From a virus, in IMG/VR virus record IMGVR_UViG_3300037504_000682, positions 1 to 64,000 of that record: a stretch of DNA of 64,000 bases, one strand, 5' to 3'. Position 1 is the first letter of the stretch, and every line of letters starts with the position of its first letter. Under the pieces are notes generated by a model. It saw only the letters and a list, made by a program, of their open reading frames with translations. It was not told where the DNA came from and did not search any database. The translations under genes and the position numbers were made by a program. Shown one piece after another: positions 48,990-56,977 of this stretch.

Positions 48990-49940
48990 ATGCCTAAAAC
49001 AATCGTTACTCACACGAACCCTGATCTGGACGCCGTAACGGGCGTCTGGCTGCTCAAGAGATTTCACGCGATGGCCGAGGCCGAGGTTGCTTTTGTCAAC
49101 ACCGGCAACCCTGACCCTGACGTTCTGGCCGAAGCGACCGCCGTGGTCGATACCGGCCGGGAGTTCGATGACAGCCGGCTACGGTTCGACCACCACCACC
49201 TGCCCGGCCAGGCGGCTAACGACACCTGCGCAGCCCGGCAGGTGTACGAGTTTGTGAATTACTTCCTGTATTCCTGGTCCGGCTCCTGGGAGCTGGACTA
49301 CCTGCGGCCGCTCGTTGATCTCGTTTTTGCCGGCGACACCGGCCGGGATGAGGCCAATCAGAGCCGGGAGCTTGGCTTACACGCCATCTTTGCTGGCTAC
49401 AAGTCAAGAATGAAGGACGAAAGCGAAGACGGCCGGGTGTCGGATATGGCCGTCCTGCAGATGGGCTTCAGCTTATTGGACGCCCTGGAGACTCGTCTGC
49501 GCAAGCAGGTCGAGGTCAAGCGAGACCTGGCCCAAAAGGTCGTCTATAAGTCGGACGACGGCCAGGTATGGGGCATCCGGCACGGCACCAGTGGGCACGC
49601 CTTTGCCGCCTACGAGGCCGGGGCGAGGGTGGTTGTGTTTGAGGGTGAGCCGACCGAGGTCGAGGGTGGCACCACTTACCCGGTCGGCATCATGCGGGCC
49701 GGTGAATGGCAGGAGCCCCACGTTGGCGAGTTGGTTGAGACCATCCTGGCCGGCCTTAGAAATTACACGGCAACTGATGGTCAGGCAGAGGCCATTTACT
49801 CTGAGCTTGATAGCTGGTTCAAGCATCCGGCCGGTTTTTTCGCCGGTCGGGGGACGCCCAAGGCTCCGGTATTTGAGCCGGTCGAGATCGACCTGGCCTG
49901 GTTGGCCGCAGAGGTCTCCGACGCCTGGGAGAGAGAGTAA
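48990..49940 (+). CDS. MYG1/UPF0160-like DHH-superfamily exonuclease
   Basis: A 316-residue protein. THTNPDLDAVTGVWLLKRF (motif I, 7-25), VVDTGREFD (52-60) and RFDHHH (65-70) match the MYG1-type metal site; the C-terminal half includes GTSGHAFAAYEAGARVVVF. MYG1 proteins are 3'-5' exonucleases. This is a third DHH-superfamily enzyme in the window and lies beside the recombination ATPase. Confidence 0.65.
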   Translation: MPKTIVTHTNPDLDAVTGVWLLKRFHAMAEAEVAFVNTGNPDPDVLAEATAVVDTGREFDDSRLRFDHHHLPGQAANDTCAARQVYEFVNYFLYSWSGSWELDYLRPLVDLVFAGDTGRDEANQSRELGLHAIFAGYKSRMKDESEDGRVSDMAVLQMGFSLLDALETRLRKQVEVKRDLAQKVVYKSDDGQVWGIRHGTSGHAFAAYEAGARVVVFEGEPTEVEGGTTYPVGIMRAGEWQEPHVGELVETILAGLRNYTATDGQAEAIYSELDSWFKHPAGFFAGRGTPKAPVFEPVEIDLAWLAAEVSDAWERE

Positions 49941-49953
49941 TCAGGAGAAAACG

Positions 49954-50952
49954 ATGATAGGTTATCTGGTAATCTGGCGCATGGCCGACGTGGCCGCGCC
50001 ATACGACGACCTTGAAGAGCTGGCCGGCGCGGTGGGCTTCGACCTGGACTACATCCCCAGCCCGCCGCAGCCCCGCCACGCCTGGGAGAAGGCGACGAAC
50101 CTCAAACGGCAGAAGTTGATCGTGCCGGAGGCCTACACCGCCCAGGTCAAAGCCAAGTACAGTTGCGAGCCGGCGGTGGTAGCCGAGACCAAGATTATCT
50201 CTTCCACCACCCGGCACCTGGTCCGCTACATCATCGTCAAGGGGGCCGACAAGCGGGACAAGCAGCTAGATATGAAGTCGGTGGCCGTCTTGAAGTACGA
50301 CGACGACCGGCTGGACGACGCCGATAAGTTCGTCGGTCTCTACCATCCCGACTACGACCCCAGTGGAGCCACCAACGGCAACATTCCGGCCCTGATCCAC
50401 CGGATGCAGACGGAGTACCAGCGCCAGCTAAGTATGGCCGATGGTCAGGACGTGCGTTACAAAATCCGCTCCTACCTGGAGAAACTGAGCGCCACCTGCC
50501 TGGCCGATGGGACCTACTTCATCCCCGGCGGGGTGGTCGGGGTCCAATCCAAGCTGGATAGCCTCCAGGCCTTTATCCTGGGCCTCCAGGAGTGGAAGGT
50601 GACCGACAGCGCCCTGACCTGCCAGGTCTACAAGGTGGACGACGACGGCAGCGCCATTAGCCAGCGCAACCGGGCCGAGGTGGCCGAGGGGGTGATCCGG
50701 CAGTTCAAGACCCGGCTCACCTCGACGATGGAGGCCCTGACCACGCCTGATAAGCGGGGCCAGCTGGCCACCCAGCGGCGGGTCGAGCAGGCCTCGGCCG
50801 ACTTCCTGGAGATCAAATCATCAATCAAACTGTACCAAGAGACGCTGGGCGAGGAGATGCAAGCCCTGGCCGATATGCTCCATATGTGCCAGACGGCGAT
50901 GTTCACCGCCCACGATAAGCTAGAGGAGAGCACCGATGCACACTCAAATTAA
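49954..50952 (+). CDS. DUF6744-like protein, MoxR partner
   Basis: A 332-residue protein, ATG after CAGGAGAAAACG. Mixed N-terminal domain (MIGYLVIWRMADVAAPYDD..), then VRYIIVKGADKRDKQL and a long C-terminal helical region. Its position immediately before a MoxR ATPase and a VWA protein, with a 17-base overlap, matches DUF6744-type proteins that accompany such pairs; identification by recall and context only. Confidence 0.5.
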   Translation: MIGYLVIWRMADVAAPYDDLEELAGAVGFDLDYIPSPPQPRHAWEKATNLKRQKLIVPEAYTAQVKAKYSCEPAVVAETKIISSTTRHLVRYIIVKGADKRDKQLDMKSVAVLKYDDDRLDDADKFVGLYHPDYDPSGATNGNIPALIHRMQTEYQRQLSMADGQDVRYKIRSYLEKLSATCLADGTYFIPGGVVGVQSKLDSLQAFILGLQEWKVTDSALTCQVYKVDDDGSAISQRNRAEVAEGVIRQFKTRLTSTMEALTTPDKRGQLATQRRVEQASADFLEIKSSIKLYQETLGEEMQALADMLHMCQTAMFTAHDKLEESTDAHSN

Positions 50953-52171
50953 TGGTCGTACCATCACACTCACCCAGCCGGCCCGCCCTATTCGCGCCCT
51001 CCTGGCCGGCCGGGCCTGGCAGACCGACGAGCAGCCGGCCGATGGCCCGGCCGACCTGGCCCAGGTATCAAACGACCTGCAAGCCCTGTGGGGTGAGCTT
51101 GAGGCCAAGTTCATCGACCGCTCCGAACTGATCGAGGCCGCCCTGACGGCTCTTGTGGCCGGCGAGCACACCTTCGTCTACGGCCCGCCGGGGACGGCCA
51201 AGACGGCGGTGATCGAGACCCTGGCCGCCGGGATCGGCGGCACCTTTGCCGAGCGGCAGATCACGGCCGAAACCACCACCGACGAGGTATTCGGACCCAT
51301 CGACGCTGTGGCCTTCAGCCAGGGCCAGTACACCCGCCGTTGGGCCGGGATTGCCGTAGCCGACGTCTTCTACATCAACGAGGTCTGGGAGGCCTCCTCG
51401 ACCGTGACTAACATTTTCAAGACGGCGCTTGAGAGCCGCAAGGTCCACGACGGCGACGTGGAGCGGGCCATCCCCCTCCTGTCTGCCATCGCCGACAGCA
51501 ACCACGTCCCGACCGACAAAAACCAGCAGGCCGACTGGGATCGATTCCTGGTCCGGCTGGCGGTGGGCTACATCCGGGACGCGGGCCTGTTTGATCTGAT
51601 GCTGACGGCCGATGCCGGCGGCACCCGGCCCTTCTACCCGGATCTGACCCCGGACCACCTGCGGCTGACGGCCGCCGCCGCTGAGCTGATGGCCCTTAAC
51701 CCGCCGGCCGACCTCAAGGAAGTGCTGGTCAGCCTGTGGCGGGAGCTGGGCCAGAACGGTCGCAGCGTCTCCGACCGGCGCTGGCGAAAGACCCTGAAGC
51801 TGGCCTGTGCGGCCGCCCTACTTGAAGGGGTCGACCCTGAACCGCGCCACCTGGCCGTGGGTCGCTGGACGCTCTGGAACGAGCTGGACGAGCGGGAAGA
51901 GGTGGCCAACCTGGTGATGAGCCAGACCGATCCCCTGGCCGGGGAGGTGCTGGACGCCGAGGCCCTGCTGGCCGATCTCAAAAAGGCCCGGGACAGCATC
52001 GCCCGGGGTGATATGATGGCCCGGCAGGAAGTGATCAGCCGGGGCCGGAAATTGTCGAAGCAGGCTCAGGAATTGATCGACCGGGGAGCCAACGGCTACA
52101 CCGGCCGGCTCCAGACCGTGATCGAGCAGGCGGATCAGGTCTGGGAAGAAGTCCTGGATTGGAAGGTGTAA
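50936..52171 (+). CDS. MoxR/RavA-type AAA+ ATPase
   Basis: A 411-residue protein. Walker A GPPGTAKT (83-90), ITAETTTDEVFGPID (109-123), Walker B FYINEVWEA (145-153), sensor AIADSNHVPTD (184-194), DRFLVRL (202-208). Relative to RavA (FLDEIWKA) the Walker B Asp is Asn148, which may lower hydrolysis. MoxR proteins act as chaperone-like motors on client proteins with VWA partners. Coupled to the VWA gene one base downstream. Confidence 0.8.
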   Translation: MHTQINGRTITLTQPARPIRALLAGRAWQTDEQPADGPADLAQVSNDLQALWGELEAKFIDRSELIEAALTALVAGEHTFVYGPPGTAKTAVIETLAAGIGGTFAERQITAETTTDEVFGPIDAVAFSQGQYTRRWAGIAVADVFYINEVWEASSTVTNIFKTALESRKVHDGDVERAIPLLSAIADSNHVPTDKNQQADWDRFLVRLAVGYIRDAGLFDLMLTADAGGTRPFYPDLTPDHLRLTAAAAELMALNPPADLKEVLVSLWRELGQNGRSVSDRRWRKTLKLACAAALLEGVDPEPRHLAVGRWTLWNELDEREEVANLVMSQTDPLAGEVLDAEALLADLKKARDSIARGDMMARQEVISRGRKLSKQAQELIDRGANGYTGRLQTVIEQADQVWEEVLDWKV

Positions 52172-52172
52172 G

Positions 52173-53729
52173 ATGACCAGACTGTGGCGAATTAAGGACG
52201 TTGAATCGATCTTTGAGGCCAACCGCTTCGATCTGGCCGACTACCGCCAGGCGGTGGGAGCTTACCCCCGCCTCTCGACGGCAAACAGCCGGGCCCGGGA
52301 TGAGCTGGGCGGCGGCCAGCCGGCTCAGGACGCCTTCCTGGACCTGTACAAGGCGGCTCCCCGCCTGGCCGAACCCTGCCCAGCTGCCCTCTCCGGTCTG
52401 CGGCAGCTGGTCGAGCGGGGCCGGCAGACCCCGGAGTACCAGAAGCTCCGGGCCGGCAGCGTGGGCGATCTGGTCAGCGCGGCGGTGGGGGCCGAGGTCT
52501 ACGTCGACCGGGTGATGAAGCACCTGCCCGATGAGGTCAAAGAGGCGATCAAGCAGCAGTCGGTCGCCCAGAAGAAGGCCGACGAGGCCCACCGGCAGGC
52601 CCAGGCGGCCCGAGATTTCTCCGAGCTGCTGGGGCAGATAATGGAGCAGACCGACGACCCGGCCCGCCTGCGGGATTACGAGCAGCAGCTGCCGCAGGCC
52701 ACCTATCAACAAGAAGCGGCCGAGGCCCGGGCCCAGGAGATGCAGGCGGCAGCCGACGAGTTTAAGGCCGCAGCCGATGAGGCAATGGCCGGCCACGAGG
52801 CCCAGGTCACCGCCGCCCTCAACCAGGCCGCCGGCCAGGCGGCCCAGGAGGGACAGCAGGTCAGCCAGGTGGTGCGAGGCTTCAGCCAGGCCGCCGGCGG
52901 AAGCGGGGAGTACGTCGACCCTGAGCAGGTCCGGGGCGTTATGGACCTGATGGCCCGTCAGCCCAACCTCCAGGAGCTGGCCGAGCTTCTGGGCTGGGCC
53001 CGGCGGATGGTCCGGGCCGAGTGGCGAAAGAGCCCCCGGGGCCGGACGGAGCTGACCGGCTACCGCAAGCAGGCCCTGGTCCCGTCCCGGATGGCCACGG
53101 CCGAGATGGCCCGGATGGTTTCGCCGGCGGCAGCGATCCGCCAGGACTGGCAGCGGCGGGCGGTCGATAACGCCATTATGCACCGCCAGTATGAAGGCGA
53201 GAGCCAGGAGGGCCGGGGGCCGCTGGTGATGGTCCGGGATGAGAGCGGCTCGATGGAGGGAGCGCCCCACGCCCTGGCCGTGGCCCTGGAGTGGGCCCTG
53301 CTGGAGATCGCCCGGCGGGACGGCCGGCCGTTTGTCTGCATCCCCTTCTCGGGGGCGGGGCAGTCTGAAATCTGGCGAGCCCCGGAGGCGGGCAAGCCGG
53401 ATATGGAGAGCCTGCTTCACCACCTGGGTCACTTCTACGGCGGTGGGACCGAGCCGTATAACCCACTGGCGGCGGCCCTGGATGTGATCGAGGCGGATGA
53501 CCTGAAGGCCGACGTGCTGCTGCTCACCGATGCCGACTTTGCCTCACCCCCGGCCGACTTTATGGAGCGACTGGACGAGGTTCGCTCCGGCCGGCCGGTT
53601 AAGATGGTCTCGGTCGTGATTGGGGCCGGGGGCCATCAGGCCCGGAAGTTCAGCGACAAGGTCATTTTTGTGGGTGACCTACTGGCCGACCGGGAGAAGC
53701 TGGCCGGGGCTGTGGGGGGGGTGGTCTAG
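52173..53729 (+). CDS. VWA-domain protein (ViaA/CoxE-like), MoxR partner
   Basis: A 518-residue protein. The N-terminal 300 residues are helical and Ala/Gln-rich; the C-terminal VWA domain has an intact MIDAS: D-E-S-G-S near 355-359, Thr in GGGTEP near 425 and Asp in LLTDADF near 452. With the preceding ATPase it forms the classical MoxR-VWA pair. Confidence 0.8.
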   Translation: MTRLWRIKDVESIFEANRFDLADYRQAVGAYPRLSTANSRARDELGGGQPAQDAFLDLYKAAPRLAEPCPAALSGLRQLVERGRQTPEYQKLRAGSVGDLVSAAVGAEVYVDRVMKHLPDEVKEAIKQQSVAQKKADEAHRQAQAARDFSELLGQIMEQTDDPARLRDYEQQLPQATYQQEAAEARAQEMQAAADEFKAAADEAMAGHEAQVTAALNQAAGQAAQEGQQVSQVVRGFSQAAGGSGEYVDPEQVRGVMDLMARQPNLQELAELLGWARRMVRAEWRKSPRGRTELTGYRKQALVPSRMATAEMARMVSPAAAIRQDWQRRAVDNAIMHRQYEGESQEGRGPLVMVRDESGSMEGAPHALAVALEWALLEIARRDGRPFVCIPFSGAGQSEIWRAPEAGKPDMESLLHHLGHFYGGGTEPYNPLAAALDVIEADDLKADVLLLTDADFASPPADFMERLDEVRSGRPVKMVSVVIGAGGHQARKFSDKVIFVGDLLADREKLAGAVGGVV

Positions 53730-53992
53730 TGCCTCTCCTGAACTACAGGTTCGCAACTGCGAACATCGGCCTCAACCTCGGTCAGGCCCTGGAGGACTAT
53801 TGGACCAGGTTTGGACAGGAGCCCCGGGGCATCGTGGTTAACCAGAAGCAGCTGGCCGAGGCCCAGGCTTACACCCGGAAGATCAGACTGCCGGAAAACG
53901 TGACCATCTCCGGCAGCGGCGGCTGCTTTACGTGTGAAGTGTGGCTGGAGACGAATGGCGACCAAACGAACGGGAGAGGCCCTGATGGATGA
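53729..53992 (+). CDS. hypothetical protein, 87 aa
   Basis: GTG start overlapping the VWA stop (TAGTG). Contains LEDYWTRFGQEPRGIVVNQK, an alpha/beta pattern seen in small phage proteins without known role. Its stop overlaps the next start. Confidence 0.5.
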   Translation: MPLLNYRFATANIGLNLGQALEDYWTRFGQEPRGIVVNQKQLAEAQAYTRKIRLPENVTISGSGGCFTCEVWLETNGDQTNGRGPDG

Positions 53993-54236
53993 TAGACATC
54001 TGACCATAGAGGATGCAAAAAGGATCATAAAAACTGGAGTGCCCGGGGCTGTGACCATTACCCAGATCATACACGGAAGGCCCATCAGCTGGTGGACGCC
54101 GGCCATAAACGAGATACCCATCAGTTCAACTGGCGATGTTTTGCAGTTCAGCAACCCGAGCGACGCCCTGGATAAGGCAATCGAGCTACAAAAAGAGGCC
54201 ATAGCCAGGCGGGAAGTCGAGGAGGGCTCACCATGA
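53985..54236 (+). CDS. hypothetical protein, 83 aa
   Basis: ATG 53985 overlaps the previous stop; ATGA overlap with the next. Mixed alpha/beta, with a long C-terminal helix (DALDKAIELQKEAIARREVE). Unrecognised. Confidence 0.45.
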   Translation: MDDRHLTIEDAKRIIKTGVPGAVTITQIIHGRPISWWTPAINEIPISSTGDVLQFSNPSDALDKAIELQKEAIARREVEEGSP

Positions 54237-54409
54237 ACGGATTCACCGTTTATCTTGTCGTCGGCAGGTGGGCAAAACCCGGTGTCGCTATCGACGGGAA
54301 CGTATTACGGATTGTTCTCGGCTTTATCGCCATTGGCTTTATGCTAACCGACCTTGAAGTCTTTATGGGAGAAATCCTGGACGTATTGGAGGAGAAAACC
54401 AATGGTTAA
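54233..54409 (+). CDS. small membrane protein, 58 aa
   Basis: ATGA-coupled on its left and overlapping the next gene by eight bases. One hydrophobic segment (VLRIVLGFIAIGFMLTDL, 24-41) with an acidic C-terminus. Unrecognised. Confidence 0.5.
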   Translation: MNGFTVYLVVGRWAKPGVAIDGNVLRIVLGFIAIGFMLTDLEVFMGEILDVLEEKTNG

Positions 54410-54707
54410 ACCTGCTCACCACGTCGAACCAGAGGTTCTGGTCGAAAATCAAACCCACAAAATCTTTGCCAAAGGTGGCCGGCTATTCAAGATCGAGTAT
54501 ATCCGGGGCCAGGAGCAGGACCGGCCAGAAGACATTATTTTCTGGATTTGGACCGCGAACGGCTGGCGACTTTTTGACTCCCTGAAGGGTTGGCCTGATC
54601 AAGCTATTTATACCCTGGCCGGCCTGATAGTCGAATTGACCGACCAGGCCATTACCGTCTCAGGTTCTGACCATTCCGTAGAAATCTACAAGGAGCTTTT
54701 GCAATGA
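54402..54707 (+). CDS. hypothetical protein, 101 aa
   Basis: ATG 54402. Beta-rich core (HKIFAKGGRLFKIEYIRG; IIFWIWTANGWRLFD). ATGA coupling to the DHH gene suggests a linked role. Unrecognised. Confidence 0.5.
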   Translation: MVKPAHHVEPEVLVENQTHKIFAKGGRLFKIEYIRGQEQDRPEDIIFWIWTANGWRLFDSLKGWPDQAIYTLAGLIVELTDQAITVSGSDHSVEIYKELLQ

Positions 54708-55513
54708 TCTGCATTTACCACGCCGATTGCCCGGACGGCTTCGGAGCCGCCTGGGTGGTCAACCGCTGGGCCCGGCAAAATGAGGTATCGGTCAGGTTCA
54801 TTCCGGCTGCCTACGGCGACGAACCTCCCGACGTGGCCGGCCAGGAGGTGGTCATCGTCGACTTCTGGTATCCCCGGGACGTCCTCCTGGAGATACACCG
54901 CCAGGCCAAAAGCCTGATCGTCCTGGACCACCACGACGGGGCCAGAGAGGCCCTGGCTGGCCTGGAGTTCGTTCGGGTCGGCGACCAGGCTGGCTGCATG
55001 ATGGCCTGGGGCCATTTCTTTTACGGCTGCGAGCCGCCGCTCTTTTTGGAGTACATCCAGGAAGGCGACCTGTACCGCTGGAAGCTGGATCACTCCCGGG
55101 AAGTCTACGCGGCCATCTGTAGCTACCGCCAGGATTTCAACCTGTGGAGCAAGTGGGAGAGCCGGGGCGCGGTCTACCGCCTGGCCGAGGAGGGCCGGGC
55201 CATTATGCGGGAGCGAAACAACCAGATCGCCAAGCTCGCAAACGGCCCGGTGGTCCGGGTCGAGATCGGCGGCTACAACGTGCCGTGCGTCAACGCGCCC
55301 CACTTCCTGGCCAGCGATTTGTGCAATCTGCTGGCCGTAGGTGAGCCGTTTGCCGCCAGCTACTGCGACGAGGCCAACCACCGCCGCTTCAGCCTGCGGG
55401 CCACTGCTGCCAGCGGAGTCCACGTTAACCAGGTGGCCCGGCTCTACGGCGGCGACGGCCACGAGCGGGCGGCGGGATTTACCATCAAGAAACCTGAAAT
55501 TTTGGGAGGATAA
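54704..55513 (+). CDS. DHH/DHHA1-family phosphoesterase (second copy)
   Basis: A 269-residue protein. IYHADCPDGFGAAW (4-17), VIVDFWYPRD, LIVLDHHDGAR and C-terminal YGGDGHERAAGF give complete DHH and DHHA1 signatures. Homologous over its whole length to 2244-3131 in region A (same Y-H-x-x-C-x-D-G-F start and DFxYPRD), yet clearly diverged. Probable oligonucleotide or cyclic dinucleotide phosphodiesterase. Confidence 0.8.
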   Translation: MICIYHADCPDGFGAAWVVNRWARQNEVSVRFIPAAYGDEPPDVAGQEVVIVDFWYPRDVLLEIHRQAKSLIVLDHHDGAREALAGLEFVRVGDQAGCMMAWGHFFYGCEPPLFLEYIQEGDLYRWKLDHSREVYAAICSYRQDFNLWSKWESRGAVYRLAEEGRAIMRERNNQIAKLANGPVVRVEIGGYNVPCVNAPHFLASDLCNLLAVGEPFAASYCDEANHRRFSLRATAASGVHVNQVARLYGGDGHERAAGFTIKKPEILGG

Positions 55514-55514
55514 C

Positions 55515-55631
55515 GTGACTATTATCGTTGGCGCGATTTGTGGCTTGGTCGGCCTAATCGACGGCTTTGTGGTCGGCTTTACGGCCGGCTCCGACACGGC
55601 CACAGACGAAAACAGGAGAAAGTATCAATGA
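55515..55631 (+). CDS. 38-aa membrane peptide
   Basis: GTG start after GGGAGGATAAC. A Gly-rich hydrophobic helix (IIVGAICGLVGLIDGFVVGF) then a polar tail. Overlaps the next ATG by four bases. Short phage membrane peptide of unknown role. Confidence 0.5.
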   Translation: MTIIVGAICGLVGLIDGFVVGFTAGSDTATDENRRKYQ

Positions 55632-55957
55632 AACAGGCGATTATGAACCTCGATGACCAAATGGTCATCAAAAAACTCAACGAGCTGGGCTTGTATGACC
55701 TCTTCCACGAACAGGCCGGCCGGGCCCAGGGGCCGGATCGGGACGTAGTGATGGAGCATCAGGAGGACGATACCATTTATTGGTTCGTGCTCCACAAAAA
55801 CTACACCGATCCCAAAGACAACGGCTACCTGATGATCCACCTCTCTGGCGCTTCAGGCGACCGGGAGGCGGTCGAGGTCGTCCGGCAGTCCTTTGAAGCT
55901 CTGAGCAAAACACCCATCGAACCGCTCTACGTCGATGAGCCGGGCAAGAGAAACTGA
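55628..55957 (+). CDS. hypothetical protein, 109 aa
   Basis: ATGA-coupled. Contains LNELGLYDLFHEQAGRAQG and GYLMIHLSGASG; alpha/beta, acidic. No family recognised. Confidence 0.45.
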   Translation: MKQAIMNLDDQMVIKKLNELGLYDLFHEQAGRAQGPDRDVVMEHQEDDTIYWFVLHKNYTDPKDNGYLMIHLSGASGDREAVEVVRQSFEALSKTPIEPLYVDEPGKRN

Positions 55958-55970
55958 AACGTCCGTTCTG

Positions 55971-55979
55971 TGATATAAT
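55971..55979 (+). promoter_or_regulatory. extended -10 promoter
   Basis: TGATATAAT, a perfect extended -10, in the gap before 56001; no clear -35. Gives a leader of roughly 10-15 bases carrying AGGAGGAAGCT. Confidence 0.55.
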
Positions 55980-56000
55980 AAGCGCAACCAGGAGGAAGCT

Positions 56001-56261
56001 ATGGACAATCCCCTTGCCATCAAATGGTCCCCGCTCCAGCGGGCCCAGAACGTAGTGACCAATCTTGAGCAGCGCGGCCTCCGGATCGACCAGCCTCACC
56101 GCAGCGACCTGGTCGCCCTGGTGCTTCACGAGATCACCCAGGCCGAAGAGGAGGCCCGCCGGCAGGAGCGGCGCAAGATCGCGGCCGAGTGGCTGGTCGA
56201 AAGCCTGCCGGCCGACGTACTGCAAATGGCCGCCGAGCGGGTCACCGCTCAGGAGTGGTGA
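56001..56261 (+). CDS. hypothetical helical protein, 86 aa
   Basis: ATG after AGGAGGAAGCT. Long charged helix (EITQAEEEARRQERRKIAAEWLVE). Last + strand gene before the hairpin-rich gap; its 3' end overlaps the minus-strand gene by 20 bases. Confidence 0.5.
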   Translation: MDNPLAIKWSPLQRAQNVVTNLEQRGLRIDQPHRSDLVALVLHEITQAEEEARRQERRKIAAEWLVESLPADVLQMAAERVTAQEW

Positions 56262-56442
56262 GAAAGGCCTGGGCCAGTTCGGCCAGCGACCCGGGCCGGA
56301 TTCCGGCCAGGGTGGCCCGTTCCTGATCGGAGAGGTCGAAGTCCTGGCCGGATCCGGCCGGATCCCCCAGCAGCTGCCGGCAGAAGGCCGGGTCAACCAG
56401 GGCCTGGGCGAATAATTTGGCGAGTTCTCTGCTTGGTTCCAT
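56242..56442 (-). CDS. Os1348/NHLP-like small protein
   Basis: A 66-residue protein. RELAKLFAQALVDPAFCRQL, then FDLSDQERATLAGIRPGSLA follow the pattern of the Os1348/NHLP-type small protein family (LVGRALTDPxFRxxLL..LSxEExAAL), often peptide-precursor-like. The only minus-strand gene among + strand genes, so a candidate moron. No good ribosome site is seen. Confidence 0.6.
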   Translation of the reverse strand: MEPSRELAKLFAQALVDPAFCRQLLGDPAGSGQDFDLSDQERATLAGIRPGSLAELAQAFLTTPER

Positions 56443-56454
56443 AGGGCCAGTCTA

Positions 56455-56843
56455 GCCCCGGCCGGTCACCGAAAGAGGCTCTTTTCTGCCGGCCGGGGCG
56501 ACAAATCAAAAGGCGTTAAATTCAAAATAGGCCGGCTTATTTTGTGACAGCCACCAAGGAAATTACTGGTCGCTAAATGCAAGATAAGCCGGCCTTTTTG
56601 TGTGGTCGTTCGTCAGAAATTATCAGCCGGTAAACCAGGGATAGCGCCAACTAATTTCTCTGGCCACAGGAGAGAAATAGTGGCGACTAAAGGCGGGCTT
56701 ATTTCTCTCTCTTGTCCACACGAATTACCGGAGCCTATTCTGGAAATAGCCCAGTTTATTTTCTCCCGGCCACCCGAGAAAATAACGGCCATTAATCGCC
56801 GGTTAAGCCGCTCTATTTTCTCCCGGGCCGGACGAGAAAAATA
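56455..56843. repeat. non-coding segment with a run of large hairpins
   Basis: Perfect or near-perfect inverted repeats: GCCCCGGCCGG/CCGGCCGGGGC (56455-56499), AGGCCGGCTTAT/ATAAGCCGGCCT (56529-56595), ATTTCTCT/AGAGAAAT extended outward by CGCCA/TGGCG (56644-56688), GGGCTTATTTC/GAAATAGCCC (about 56695-56752), TTATTTTCTC/GAGAAAATAA (56756-56785) and TATTTTCTC/GAGAAAAATA (56814-56843). Weak frames cross it on both strands, but their repetitive translation argues against coding. Origin, recombination site or structured RNA are options. Confidence 0.55.
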
Positions 56844-56847
56844 AACG

Positions 56848-56876
56848 TTGCAAAGTCGGAACAAACGTGCTACACT
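56848..56876 (+). promoter_or_regulatory. promoter of the late packaging module
   Basis: TTGCAA, 17-base spacer, TACACT, just right of the hairpin run; the same -35 as the head-gene promoter at 11393. Confidence 0.6.
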
Positions 56877-56882
56877 ACTGTC

Positions 56883-56971
56883 AGCGGCGGGAGTCCAGTG
56901 CGGGCTACCCCGCCGCTTACAATTTTAAAGGCCCTCGGACACCCCGTCGCCGTCCGAGGGTCGTTTTTTTT
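56883..56971 (+). terminator. two-hairpin leader ending in intrinsic terminator
   Basis: AGCGGCGGG/CCCGCCGCT (56883-56917) and GCCCTCGGAC/GTCCGAGGG (56931-56960) followed by TCG and eight T. The start codon at 56978 lies six bases beyond, with no ribosome site between, so transcripts must pass the terminator for late expression. Confidence 0.7.
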
Positions 56972-56977
56972 GTACTT

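Noticed and set aside
52035-53432. 465-codon minus-strand frame
   Set aside because: Low-complexity Leu/Gly/His-rich translation opposite the VWA gene with its intact MIDAS.
56602-56864. Overlapping 80- and 83-codon frames on opposite strands
   Set aside because: Both translations are made of the hairpin arms and loops (repeated FS..REK and similar); no ribosome sites; treated as non-coding.
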